Shown piece by piece: positions 38,735 to 46,188 of a DNA stretch of 64,000 bases. The notes under the pieces are model-generated. The model was not told the DNA's origin. It saw only the letters and a list, made by a program, of their open reading frames with translations, and ran no database searches. Position numbers and translations under genes: made by a program. Within the stretch, counting starts at the first letter, position 1. The number at the start of each line of letters is the position of its first letter. The DNA comes from an uncultured Acidimicrobiales bacterium. GTDB taxonomy: Bacteria > Actinomycetota > Acidimicrobiia > Acidimicrobiales > SHLQ01. The stretch spans positions 85,411 to 149,410 of the forward strand of contig CAKZVC010000001.1 in the NCBI GenBank assembly GCA_937922235.1, in the 5' to 3' direction.

Positions 38735-39514
38735 ATGGACAGAGTTCAGGAATTTTGTCGTGAGGTAGTCACGTCGTTGGGGTGTGATCCGGCCTCGATG
38801 AGTCAGCCAGGAATCACGGTTGCGCCAGACGAATCCCGCACCGGGGGAGTCACCGTCGGATACAAGCTTGGCGAGCGAATCTATCTGAGCTGCGACCCAG
38901 CCGTTGAACACAAGCTCGCTGCTGCAGTTGGCGAGATGGCGCCAACACTCGACGCCTGGACAGGTGTTGCCGAAGGACTGGGTGGCGTGCTGATGGGCGC
39001 TGCTCGAATGCAGCTACTTGACCACCGGAATCTCGTGATCCCTGAACTGCCAGCAGGCTTCACGTATCGAACGATCTCCAGCGCCGACAGTGCCGCACAA
39101 GACATGGTTGCCGAGCTCGTTTCGGTGTCGTCCGAGGATGATCTCGACGAGGCTGAGATCGAGATGGATGATCTCGACGAAGTCATCGATGTCGTCGTGG
39201 ACTCGGAAGGCAGGATCGCATCGTATGGATCGGCCCGGCTCTTCGATCGAGCGCAAGGCTTTGGCGACATTGGTTCGCTCACCCGTGAGGAGTACCGGGG
39301 CATGGGTCTTGGAGTCGCGGTGATCGCAACCACGTGCATGCGCTTGATCGACGAAGGCATCGAGCCGCTGTATCGCTGCGGCGACGAGAACGCCGGCTCA
39401 CGGGCGCTTTCGGCAAAGCTTGGTTTCCGGGCAGCGACCCGTTTGATTGCGTACCGGTTTCTGAATCAAGAAGTAGCACCCCGACAGGGAATCGAACCCT
39501 GTCTTCCGGGTTGA
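38735..39514 (+). CDS. GNAT-like acetyltransferase embedded in the tRNA array
   Basis: 259 aa with the start at 38735. The C-terminal ~110 residues are a GNAT domain: VVVDSEGRIASYGSARLFDR, the acetyl-CoA loop LTREEYRGMGLGVAVIATTC and NAGSRALSAKLGFRAATRLI. The N-terminal half is a degenerate GNAT-like or unknown module. It runs opposite to the tRNA genes, and its last ~12 codons lie antisense over tRNA-Glu, so the C-terminus follows a tRNA complement; loss of an earlier stop is likely. Substrate unknown. Confidence 0.78.
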   Translation: MDRVQEFCREVVTSLGCDPASMSQPGITVAPDESRTGGVTVGYKLGERIYLSCDPAVEHKLAAAVGEMAPTLDAWTGVAEGLGGVLMGAARMQLLDHRNLVIPELPAGFTYRTISSADSAAQDMVAELVSVSSEDDLDEAEIEMDDLDEVIDVVVDSEGRIASYGSARLFDRAQGFGDIGSLTREEYRGMGLGVAVIATTCMRLIDEGIEPLYRCGDENAGSRALSAKLGFRAATRLIAYRFLNQEVAPRQGIEPCLPG

Positions 39515-39548
39515 AAACCCAGCGTCCTAACCAGTAAACGATCGGGGC
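39477..39548 (-). tRNA. tRNA-Glu(TTC)
   Basis: 72 nt. Acceptor GCCCCGA/TCGGGGT, discriminator G; anticodon arm CTGGG-TTTTCAA-CCCGG; T loop TTCGATT. Overlaps the 3' end of the GNAT gene on the other strand. Confidence 0.95.
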
Positions 39549-39556
39549 AAGAGAAG

Positions 39557-39628
39557 TGGACCTGCCCGGATTCGAACCGGGAGCACCTGTGTGCAAGACA
39601 AGCATGTTTCCGTTGACACCACGGGCCC
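39557..39628 (-). tRNA. tRNA-Ala(TGC)
   Basis: 72 nt. Acceptor GGGCCCG/CAGGTCC with one mismatch; anticodon arm CTTGT-CTTGCAC-ACAGG; T arm CCCGG-TTCGAAT-CCGGG. It lacks the usual Ala G3-U70 in its standard form: pair 3-70 is G-T, so the identity element is in fact preserved. Confidence 0.92.
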
Positions 39629-39655
39629 AGAGACAGTTCGCCGAAGCGAACAGCG

Positions 39656-39727
39656 AGTCCCCGGTAGGAGTTGAACCTACGACTTCCTGGTTCGAAGCCA
39701 GGCGCTCTTCCACTGAGCTACGGAGAC
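39656..39727 (-). tRNA. tRNA-Arg(TCG)
   Basis: 72 nt. Acceptor GTCTCCG/CGGGGAC; anticodon arm CCTGG-CTTCGAA-CCAGG; T loop TTCAACT. Confidence 0.94.
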
Positions 39728-39736
39728 GAGAGTTTG

Positions 39737-39811
39737 TCTGAACGGCAGGATTCGAACCTGCGAGATTGCCGACGTCCAAGGTCGGTGACGAGCCAGCACG
39801 TCCTCGTTCAG
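39737..39811 (-). tRNA. tRNA-Pro(TGG), first gene of the array
   Basis: 75 nt. Acceptor CTGAACG/CGTTCAG perfect, with the C1-G72 pair typical of Pro; anticodon arm CCGAC-CTTGGAC-GTCGG; T arm GCAGG-TTCGAAT-CCTGC. As the 5'-most tRNA on the minus strand it lies next to the presumed array promoter. Confidence 0.95.
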
Positions 39812-39855
39812 ATGGGTATTTGCCGACTGGAAATGTCGACAAGTGATCGAATTGA

Positions 39856-39880
39856 GTCGGGGAGGGAGCTCCTCCCCGAC
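39856..39880. other. Perfect 10-bp hairpin in the array leader
   Basis: GTCGGGGAGG-GAGCT-CCTCCCCGAC, 45 bp upstream of tRNA-Pro. It may be a leader hairpin, a processing site or a terminator insulating the array from upstream transcription. Confidence 0.6.
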
Positions 39881-40013
39881 AACAATTCTTCTAATTGCCT
39901 CTTGGAATGAACACTGTGAGACTGACCTCTTCGCCGGAACCTTCGCGGGGTCTGTTCCTGAACCGGCATGCATCTCGCAGCTATGTGTGTTGAAACCCGG
40001 CTGAAAAACCAGA

Positions 40014-40048
40014 AAAGCCGCACTCTCGTTCAGGGAGAGGGCGGCTTT
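40014..40048. terminator. Strong terminator-like hairpin
   Basis: AAAGCCGC pairs with GCGGCTTT, then one A-G mismatch, then CTCTC with GAGAG around a 7-nt loop: 13 bp in all. Each arm ends in AAA/TTT, and the minus strand has four Ts, so it can act in both directions. It separates the array from the Mug/SDR genes. Confidence 0.65.
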
Positions 40049-40450
40049 ACGAAACGGGTTCGAGCTATGGCGAAGTTAGTTCGCTACAGGTCGACCTCCC
40101 GCAAAGCCGGAGTCGTGGGCATGCGCAAATCGCCCTGAAACAGGACGACGTACGCACACACCTCGGAGCTAAGTCCGAGGATTGCAATATTCAGTTTTTG
40201 TGCTGAATGGGTGTGTGTAGTCATCTGCTTCTGGGCTGGTCACGTACTTCGTGGCCGGCGCCGGGGATTAGGTATACGCAGTCCTAGCATGAGTGTCAAC
40301 CACCTTTTCGGCGCGCGGTCGAGAGAAGTGGCTGAACTTACCCGAGGGTCATCGCTGATCTATGTTGATAAATCAATTCACAATCATCGGATCCATGCGC
40401 GTCAAATAGGCGCCAAAAATTCTCTGATATATCTCGACAAGTTGTCGATG

Positions 40451-41137
40451 TCAGGTGATCGGCGCGCTCGCTGCGCGGAGGTGATCGGTCAGATCGGGGA
40501 GCTGTGAGTTCGCGTTTAGACCGCTCGTCGACGGCATCAGGTAGACCGGTCGATCGCCGATCGATCGGGCTTGCCAACCCGAGGTTGCCCGGCGATCTAC
40601 GGCGGCGCGCCACCCAGCGAGTCCCACAAAGCAGATCGACGTTGGCTGAAGCCAGCGAGTCAATCGTTCGAGCCGATTAATGCCGTGCGCAAACTCTGCC
40701 CGATCGAGCTCGTCTGCACGCCGCGTGGTTCGTTTCACGATGTCAGTCATGCCGATTCCTTGATTCTTCAACAACACATCGGTATTGCGATCGGCATCGG
40801 CGAGGCCTGCAGCGAGCATTGCCGGCCAGAAACGGTTGCCGGGTCGGGCAAACGGAATGCCGCTGTCTGCTGAAGCGGGAGACGGATTCAGACCGCAGAT
40901 CAGCATCGTCATCCGGGGCGCGACCGAGTCGGCCAAGGTCCACAGTCGTTCGCCATCGGGGGCGAAACCGGCGCCTTCGACGACATCAGTCCACCGCTGA
41001 TCGGCGTACGTAGCGGGTTGTTGGAGGACGAGCCGAGCGCCAACCGCTGTTGTGCGGTGAAGCGCAGCCAAGCGCTGCGGAGTGAACCGCCCGTTAGCCG
41101 CCAAAGAACTTGCGTTGGAGCTTTCGCATGGCTCCAA
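40451..41137 (-). CDS. mug: Mug/TDG-family G:T/U mismatch-specific DNA glycosylase
   Basis: 228 aa, longer than E. coli Mug (about 168 aa) by an N-terminal region. The glycosylase motifs are clear: MLICGLNPSPASADSGIPFA with the catalytic N, then RPGNRFW, and YLMPSTSGLNANSQL. It removes uracil or thymine mispaired with guanine. The start overlaps the end of the upstream SDR gene by about 44 nt, so a later start is possible. Confidence 0.88.
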   Translation of the reverse strand: MEPCESSNASSLAANGRFTPQRLAALHRTTAVGARLVLQQPATYADQRWTDVVEGAGFAPDGERLWTLADSVAPRMTMLICGLNPSPASADSGIPFARPGNRFWPAMLAAGLADADRNTDVLLKNQGIGMTDIVKRTTRRADELDRAEFAHGINRLERLTRWLQPTSICFVGLAGWRAAVDRRATSGWQARSIGDRPVYLMPSTSGLNANSQLPDLTDHLRAASAPIT

Positions 41138-41867
41138 GCCAGCTATCGATGTCGGCCGCCTTGAACTTCACATACTCCGCTACTTCTGGGTGGGGGAGAA
41201 TGTGGAAGGTCTCGGCGTCCAGTCCGGCGATGACTGCCTCGGCGACATCTTCAGGTTCGACGAGGCCTTGGGCAACCACATTGGTAACCGCTGGATCGTC
41301 GCCCGCTGTCATTGCTGTTCGAACGCCCTGCGGGCAAAGCACCGAAACCTTGATGTTTTCGTCGCCGTGCGTGATCGATAGCCACTCGGCAATCGCCACT
41401 GCAGCATGCTTGGTCACGGTGTACGGCGCAGTTCCCAGGTTCGAGAGCAGGCCAGCGGCGGAAGCGGTCGTCAGCAAGTAGCCGCCGCCACGTTCTTGCC
41501 ACCGTGGAACGAGATGACGTGCTGCCCAGATGTGGTGCATGACGTTGATTTCCCACACTCGTTGCCACTCTTCGTCAGGAACTTCGACGCCGCCTGGAAA
41601 GCCGCCAATGCCGGCGTTCGCAACGAAGAGGTCGACCGGGCCGAAGCGCTCTTCGGTTTCGTCGATGAGTGCCTTGATGCTGTCCTCGCTGGATACGTCG
41701 CACCGAATTGCATGAGCCCCGATGCCCTCGGCTGCGGAGTTGAGCTCGGGAGCGATGTCTGCAGCGACAACGGCAGATGCGCCCTCGGCAACGAATCGTT
41801 CTGCCAGCGCTAGGCCGATCCCTGCCGCAGCACCAGTTACGACGCATACCTTGCCCTCAACGCGCAT
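41094..41867 (-). CDS. Short-chain dehydrogenase/reductase
   Basis: 257 aa. Rossmann motif VTGAAAGIGLALAERFVAEG, NAGIGGFPGGVEVPD, the catalytic Ser in TTASAAGLLS and the YxxxK motif YTVTKHAAVAIAE are all present. NAD(P)-dependent oxidoreductase of unknown substrate, cytoplasmic. It overlaps the start of the Mug gene. Confidence 0.92.
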   Translation of the reverse strand: MRVEGKVCVVTGAAAGIGLALAERFVAEGASAVVAADIAPELNSAAEGIGAHAIRCDVSSEDSIKALIDETEERFGPVDLFVANAGIGGFPGGVEVPDEEWQRVWEINVMHHIWAARHLVPRWQERGGGYLLTTASAAGLLSNLGTAPYTVTKHAAVAIAEWLSITHGDENIKVSVLCPQGVRTAMTAGDDPAVTNVVAQGLVEPEDVAEAVIAGLDAETFHILPHPEVAEYVKFKAADIDSWLGAMRKLQRKFFGG

Positions 41868-42040
41868 TGCCCAGACTCCTCATATGTGGTGGGTCAACAG
41901 TCTTAGACGATCGATCCAGATAAACCACAAACGCGCGGTCCGCGACTCGTCGGGCGCGAGTAGCGTGAGCACTAGGGAATGCAAGAGGCAATCAATCGGT
42001 TTGCATCTACAGACACGAAAACTTCCGAAGGATGAATGAC

Positions 42041-42235
42041 ATGACCGAAACAGTAGAAGTCAACATCTCAGAAGCGATCGCCCTTATCGATGAGGGCCTT
42101 GGCCTCACGATGTCCCGCAAGCTCATGAGCACCAACGAGGTCGCCGACCTCTTGCTCGACGTGCGCACGATTCTCGCTGCCACTCCGACCGAGCCCGCTG
42201 CTACCGAAGACGCGATCCCGGCCCCAATCGCCTAG
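42041..42235 (+). CDS. Small hypothetical protein
   Basis: 64 aa; the ATG at 42041 is favoured because a GAAGG lies 9 nt upstream. The central part is helical (EAIALIDEGLGLTMSRKLMS, TNEVADLLLDVRTILAA). No family recognised. Its stop is 3 nt from the stop of the convergent DUF2786 gene. Confidence 0.55.
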   Translation: MTETVEVNISEAIALIDEGLGLTMSRKLMSTNEVADLLLDVRTILAATPTEPAATEDAIPAPIA

Positions 42236-42238
42236 CGG

Positions 42239-43009
42239 CTATCCGAGGGCCTTCTGGGTTCCTCGAAGTCGGCTTGTACCGATATCGGCCCGCTGACCAG
42301 CATGCACGCCTGCGTGGATTCCCGCAGCATTAGATACTGAGGTCTTCAGCTCCTTTGTGTCAGGGAACTGCTCGAGAACTTCATCGCGCACTTCTTCCCG
42401 TCGACTCGCGAGAACAGGGAGCACCGAGCCCGCCTGGGCATCGTCAGCCTCAGCGGTTGCCTTACGGGCGGTTGCGCGCAACCGACGTTCAACCACATCG
42501 GAAAACCCGATCAGGAACGAGCGGCGGAACGACTTTGTCCGGTTGCGACCCGTGTGGTCGGTCATCGACCCTGCGTTGACCATGACGTTCACCGCCTGAA
42601 GTAGCAATGATGTGAACAGCAGCTCGACCGATTCGAGGTCGGACTCATACCCAACGATCCAAGCAAACTCGCCCGCATCATCGAGCTCGTGCAGACGATC
42701 TTCATCGCGAAGGATTTTCAGCCCCTTGGCCCCAAGGCCGAGGAGACACTCGACGTTGTTCGCCCGAGCTGCACCGTTGAGAAGCAAGAACTTCTCCTTC
42801 GGGTAGGGCGCATCGATGAAGATCATGCGGGTGACGATTGCCCCTCGGCCTGTGCGTTCCTCGAGCATCGCAAGATCGATGGCGTTCGACGCAATGAGCT
42901 CGTGGGCTTTCGCCGTGAGCGCCGCAGCCTCCTCGGCATACGGCGTCGACTCGGCCTTGGCCAGGAGTGCCCGGACTTTGTGCAGTACTCGTTCTCTCGG
43001 ATTCGTCAT
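42239..43009 (-). CDS. DUF2786-domain protein
   Basis: 256 aa. The N-terminal ~40 residues match the DUF2786 signature (VLHKVRALLAKAESTPYAEE, AAALTAKAHELIASNAI). The rest is a helical domain (AWIVGYESDLESVELLFTSL ... FRRSFLIGFSDVVERRLRAT) that usually accompanies it. The family is frequent in actinobacteria and phages; its function is unknown. Confidence 0.85.
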   Translation of the reverse strand: MTNPRERVLHKVRALLAKAESTPYAEEAAALTAKAHELIASNAIDLAMLEERTGRGAIVTRMIFIDAPYPKEKFLLLNGAARANNVECLLGLGAKGLKILRDEDRLHELDDAGEFAWIVGYESDLESVELLFTSLLLQAVNVMVNAGSMTDHTGRNRTKSFRRSFLIGFSDVVERRLRATARKATAEADDAQAGSVLPVLASRREEVRDEVLEQFPDTKELKTSVSNAAGIHAGVHAGQRADIGTSRLRGTQKALG

Positions 43010-43040
43010 ACGTTCACCCTGTCACCGGGGTCTGACAGTA

Positions 43041-43072
43041 ACTTCTCGACACTTCCGTTAGAGGATCCGCGG
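43041..43072 (-). repeat. Repeat family A copy outside the tRNA array
   Basis: ACTTCTCGACACTTCCG, then GGATCCGCGG after a 6-nt change: the reverse complement of the array repeat's second module, in the 63-bp gap between the DUF2786 and APH genes. Shows that the repeat is dispersed and not array-specific. Confidence 0.7.
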
Positions 43073-43984
43073 CTACTGGTCAAGGAGCGAACCCAGTCGA
43101 TCAATTGCTGCTCCGAGAAACTGGTTGGTTGTCCGGCGTCGCTTGGCCTCTTCGCTGGCCGATAGGCCCCATAGGTGCATCGATGAAAGCGCTGTAGCCG
43201 ACACGTATACGTCCCACAGCGAAAGATCGTTCTGATGAAGGTCATGGGCTAAGGCGAGGTAGCGCGTTGTAAATCGTGCGGATGCCTCAACGCCGTAGGC
43301 GCAGGAGAGTTCCACACGGGCGCAGGCGAGATCGACCAGCGGGTCGCCCCAGGCAGCGTCCTCCCAATCGAGGACCGCCACGAGAGTTCCGTTCTTGAAC
43401 ATCACGTTGCCCGGCCAGAAGTCACCGTGGAGAAGGACACTGGCGTTTGGTCGCCGCCGAATTCCAATGTCGATGGCTCGTTGGATAGCCCGACCATTGT
43501 CGTCATCGGGGAGATAGCTCGGGAGCGCTTCGATCGGGTCCTCGATCCCGGTGACTCCCGGCGCGTCGAGATGGTCCGAGTTGATCTGGTGAAGACGAGC
43601 GAGATAGTCAGCCATCTGGGCCAGCGCAGTGTCGACATCTTCGTCGGGCACGTGGGTTGTTCCGTCAATCCACTCGCTGACAAGCCAAGGGCCATCGGCT
43701 GGGTCGTCGCCGTGCAGCGCAAGTGGTTGAGCGACTTTGAGGCCTTGATCAGCAAGCTTATGGGTCAGGTGAAACTCCTTTGATGCCACCAGGTCGGTGT
43801 GGCCTTTCGGCGCTCTGTTGGTGTGTTGCCGGAACACGACTCGCCGGTGCTCACCGTTTGCCGCGGAGAGATTGAGCGCTGCAACGAACGCTGAACTCCC
43901 GCCTGTGAGGGGCTCGGCAGTTACGTCAAGGTGTCCGGGCATGACCGCTTCGGCGGCACACCGCATGTCTGACGAAACTGCCAT
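43073..43984 (-). CDS. APH-family phosphotransferase
   Basis: 303 aa. The protein-kinase-like core is clear: the catalytic loop VLLHGDFWPGNVMFKNGTL and the metal motif AVLDWEDAAWGDPLVDLACA; the N-lobe nucleotide loop is GGSSAFVAALNLSA and REYxxL-like. The APH group includes aminoglycoside kinases and acyl-CoA-linked kinases; substrate not evident. Divergent from the DUF222-HNH gene. Confidence 0.88.
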   Translation of the reverse strand: MAVSSDMRCAAEAVMPGHLDVTAEPLTGGSSAFVAALNLSAANGEHRRVVFRQHTNRAPKGHTDLVASKEFHLTHKLADQGLKVAQPLALHGDDPADGPWLVSEWIDGTTHVPDEDVDTALAQMADYLARLHQINSDHLDAPGVTGIEDPIEALPSYLPDDDNGRAIQRAIDIGIRRRPNASVLLHGDFWPGNVMFKNGTLVAVLDWEDAAWGDPLVDLACARVELSCAYGVEASARFTTRYLALAHDLHQNDLSLWDVYVSATALSSMHLWGLSASEEAKRRRTTNQFLGAAIDRLGSLLDQ

Positions 43985-44093
43985 CGGTAAACCGTAGTCG
44001 CACTATCAGGGTGAGCAAGTCTGGGCGCTGGTTGCGGTACCACCCCCGTCGGTCGGCCAGAAGTGAAGGAATTCTCGGCGTTCCGACTTGCAG

Positions 44094-44111
44094 AGCGAAC
44101 GTATGTTCGCT
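44094..44111. promoter_or_regulatory. Actinobacterial LexA (SOS) box
   Basis: AGCGAAC-GTAT-GTTCGCT contains the exact CGAAC-N4-GTTCG consensus of actinobacterial LexA operators, here with 7-bp arms. It ends 12 bp before the ATG of the DUF222-HNH gene. M. tuberculosis LexA is known to control several 13E12/DUF222 genes in this way. Confidence 0.8.
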
Positions 44112-44122
44112 AGGTTGAATCT

Positions 44123-45421
44123 ATGACCCTCGGTGGAGTAGTCGACGCAAACAAGGATGTGGCGCAGGTGTCGACCGATATCGACGCATGCTTCGACACG
44201 CCTGTTTCGTGTCTGTCCGCGCAGGAGCTGTCCAACCGGCTCGTTGCGATAGCAACCGCAACAGCCAAGCTTGAAGCGCTTCGCATTGAAACCGTACGTG
44301 CCGCAAAGCTTGCGAATGTTGGAGCGTTGAACGACCAACGCAACGTGGCAAATCACCTAGCCGAACGGACGAATCACGATCCGGCCGACACTCGTGCCGA
44401 CCAACTTCTTGCTGATTGGCTTCTCGACTTTGCTGAACTTTCGGACGCCTACCGCAAAGGCACAGTCACGAGCGCCCACGTTGACCTGCTTCGAAAGGCA
44501 GACAATGCCCGGGTCCACTCGCAGATGGTCGACGACCAACACAAATTTGTGCGCTGGTTCACCTCGATAGCGTTTCGCGACCTCGACGAACTGATCGCAG
44601 GGTGGCTGCTTGGTGCCGACCCTGATGGCGCTGAGCCCAAAGAACACGCTGCCAAATGTGGACTCTCGATGCGCACCCTTGCCGACGGAACCATGTTGAT
44701 CACCGGCAAACTCGACCCGCTGCAAGCCGGAGCGTTCCGTACGGCGGTACTTGCCGAGGCCGAACGGATTCGAGTTGCTCACAAGGAAAGCGGCATTCAG
44801 TCGACCGTACGCCAGCGCCAGCTCGAGGCCATGCTCGTCCTGCTCAGCACCGGATACAACAGTGAAACTCGCTCCGCCATCAAGACCTTGGTCAACATCG
44901 TCATCGACCAAGACACCTACGACGAGACCTTGAGCTGGCTCGAAGACCCCGCCAACAACGAACTTCCGCTTGTCGAGCCGGAGCCAAGCCCCGGATATGC
45001 GGGGCGCAAGTCGCAGCTCATTGATGGCACACGAATTCATCCGCTCTATGCCATCGCCGCATCTGCACAAGCGGTGTTTCGAAGAATCGTCTACGACGCC
45101 AAAACTCGATCCGTCGAAACGTCCTTTGAGTCACGGTCATTCCCACCATGGATCCGAGATTTGGTGCTCATCGCTACAAACGGAAAGTCGGCAAACCCCG
45201 TATGCGATGCACCATTCCACTGGCTCCAAACCGACCACATTCAGCCGCATAGTTCAGGCGGGAAAACCCAACACGAAAACGCCCGCCCACTCTCGGGTGC
45301 CGACAACGGTTGGCGCGGCAATGACATCACACGCGGTCAATGGCCGATGCCCGACGCTGGGCCTTCGAAGTCGCATGGCTCGGCCGACACTCAAGTGAGT
45401 CGGGTTGAGGTCGAGCGCTAG
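44123..45421 (+). CDS. DUF222/13E12-family HNH endonuclease
   Basis: 432 aa. The N-terminal ~300 residues are DUF222 (LSAQELSNRLVAIATATAKL ... FAELSDAYRKGTVTSAHVDL ... GLSMRTLADGTMLITGKLDP). The C-terminus has the HNH motif: CDAPFHWLQTDHIQPHSSGG, then ENARPLSGADNGWRG. These proteins are abundant and repeated in actinobacterial genomes and may be selfish or damage-related nucleases. An SOS box lies directly upstream, so it is probably LexA-regulated. A second family member is at the right edge. Confidence 0.92.
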   Translation: MTLGGVVDANKDVAQVSTDIDACFDTPVSCLSAQELSNRLVAIATATAKLEALRIETVRAAKLANVGALNDQRNVANHLAERTNHDPADTRADQLLADWLLDFAELSDAYRKGTVTSAHVDLLRKADNARVHSQMVDDQHKFVRWFTSIAFRDLDELIAGWLLGADPDGAEPKEHAAKCGLSMRTLADGTMLITGKLDPLQAGAFRTAVLAEAERIRVAHKESGIQSTVRQRQLEAMLVLLSTGYNSETRSAIKTLVNIVIDQDTYDETLSWLEDPANNELPLVEPEPSPGYAGRKSQLIDGTRIHPLYAIAASAQAVFRRIVYDAKTRSVETSFESRSFPPWIRDLVLIATNGKSANPVCDAPFHWLQTDHIQPHSSGGKTQHENARPLSGADNGWRGNDITRGQWPMPDAGPSKSHGSADTQVSRVEVER

Positions 45422-45439
45422 GCGCGACGACCTGTCCAG

Positions 45440-46174
45440 CTAGCCGACGACGCTGGGGTCGCCGACGTGGCGTTCGACAAGGAACCCGAACGCCATCTCG
45501 AGCGAACGGTAGTTCACAAGGTCATCACGGGCGATCGCTGCGTCGTGGTCGGAGATCGGTTCGGCATCGGGAGCCTTCATCAGCGCCTCGGTGACGCGTT
45601 CGAACGTTACGAACGCCGCAATCGTCTCACCGACCGATGCGCCGGTGCTGATGAGCCCGTGGCTGCGAAGGATGCCGACCTGAGCGTCGCCCATTGCTTC
45701 GGCGATACGTTCACCGCCGTTGCGATTCAGGATCTGGACCTCGGGATCGTCGAAGAACGCCCACCGCTCGAAGAACGTGCAGGCCTCTTGGGTGATTGCG
45801 TTAACCGGGCGCCCCGTGGCAGAGAATGGGGTACCCCAGGGTGTGTGGGTGTGGGCCACGCCGATGACGTCATCGCGAGCCTCGTGGATCGGGTGGTGAA
45901 TGTTGTAGGCCGTCATGTTGATCTCGCGCCCATCGGCGGTTGTGCCGTCGGGGCCGACAAGCACAAGATCGTCGACCGTCGCCCGTTCGAACCCCAGCGG
46001 ATAGCGCAAGAGCCACATGTGATCAGGAAACTCTGGGTCGCGTGCGGTGATGTGCCCGTCGCCGAGGTCACCCCATCGAAGGCTGGCAAAGATGCGATAC
46101 CCGAGTGCGACTTCACGCTTCCGCTTGAGTCGTTCGGCGTCGATCTCTTCGGTGGTCAGGTCTCGCTGGCTCAT
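45440..46174 (-). CDS. Class II aldolase/adducin-family protein
   Basis: 244 aa. The zinc-site histidines are in DVIGVAHTHTPWGTPFSATG and the downstream ILRSHGLISTGASVGE; WGDLGDGHITARDPEF is the substrate-loop region. Related enzymes are fuculose- or ribulose-phosphate aldolases and adducin-like proteins. No sugar-catabolic genes are next to it. Cytoplasmic. Confidence 0.88.
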   Translation of the reverse strand: MSQRDLTTEEIDAERLKRKREVALGYRIFASLRWGDLGDGHITARDPEFPDHMWLLRYPLGFERATVDDLVLVGPDGTTADGREINMTAYNIHHPIHEARDDVIGVAHTHTPWGTPFSATGRPVNAITQEACTFFERWAFFDDPEVQILNRNGGERIAEAMGDAQVGILRSHGLISTGASVGETIAAFVTFERVTEALMKAPDAEPISDHDAAIARDDLVNYRSLEMAFGFLVERHVGDPSVVG

Positions 46175-46188
46175 GCTCAGAGTTTGCT

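Larger units (their letters stand above)
39812..40450. other. Gene-free region upstream of the tRNA array
   Basis: About 640 bp without a credible gene. It holds the 10-bp hairpin at 39856-39880, the strong terminator-like hairpin at 40014-40048, a smaller CCTCGG/CCGAGG stem (about 40160-40180), and near 40352 and 40423 two related AT-rich motifs (CTGATCTATGTTGATAAAT and CTGATATATCTCGACAAGT). The array promoter must be here or just inside; I could not pick one out with confidence. Confidence 0.55.

Noticed and set aside
33307..39811. CRISPR array
   Set aside because: The repeated segments are tRNA genes and three different dispersed repeat families with irregular spacing; no constant repeat-spacer pattern and no cas genes.
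40211..40507. Plus-strand open frame upstream of the Mug gene
   Set aside because: Composition differs from neighbours, no ribosome-binding site, arises from two AT-rich repeated motifs (SLIYVDKS and SLIYLDKL), and no family is recognised.
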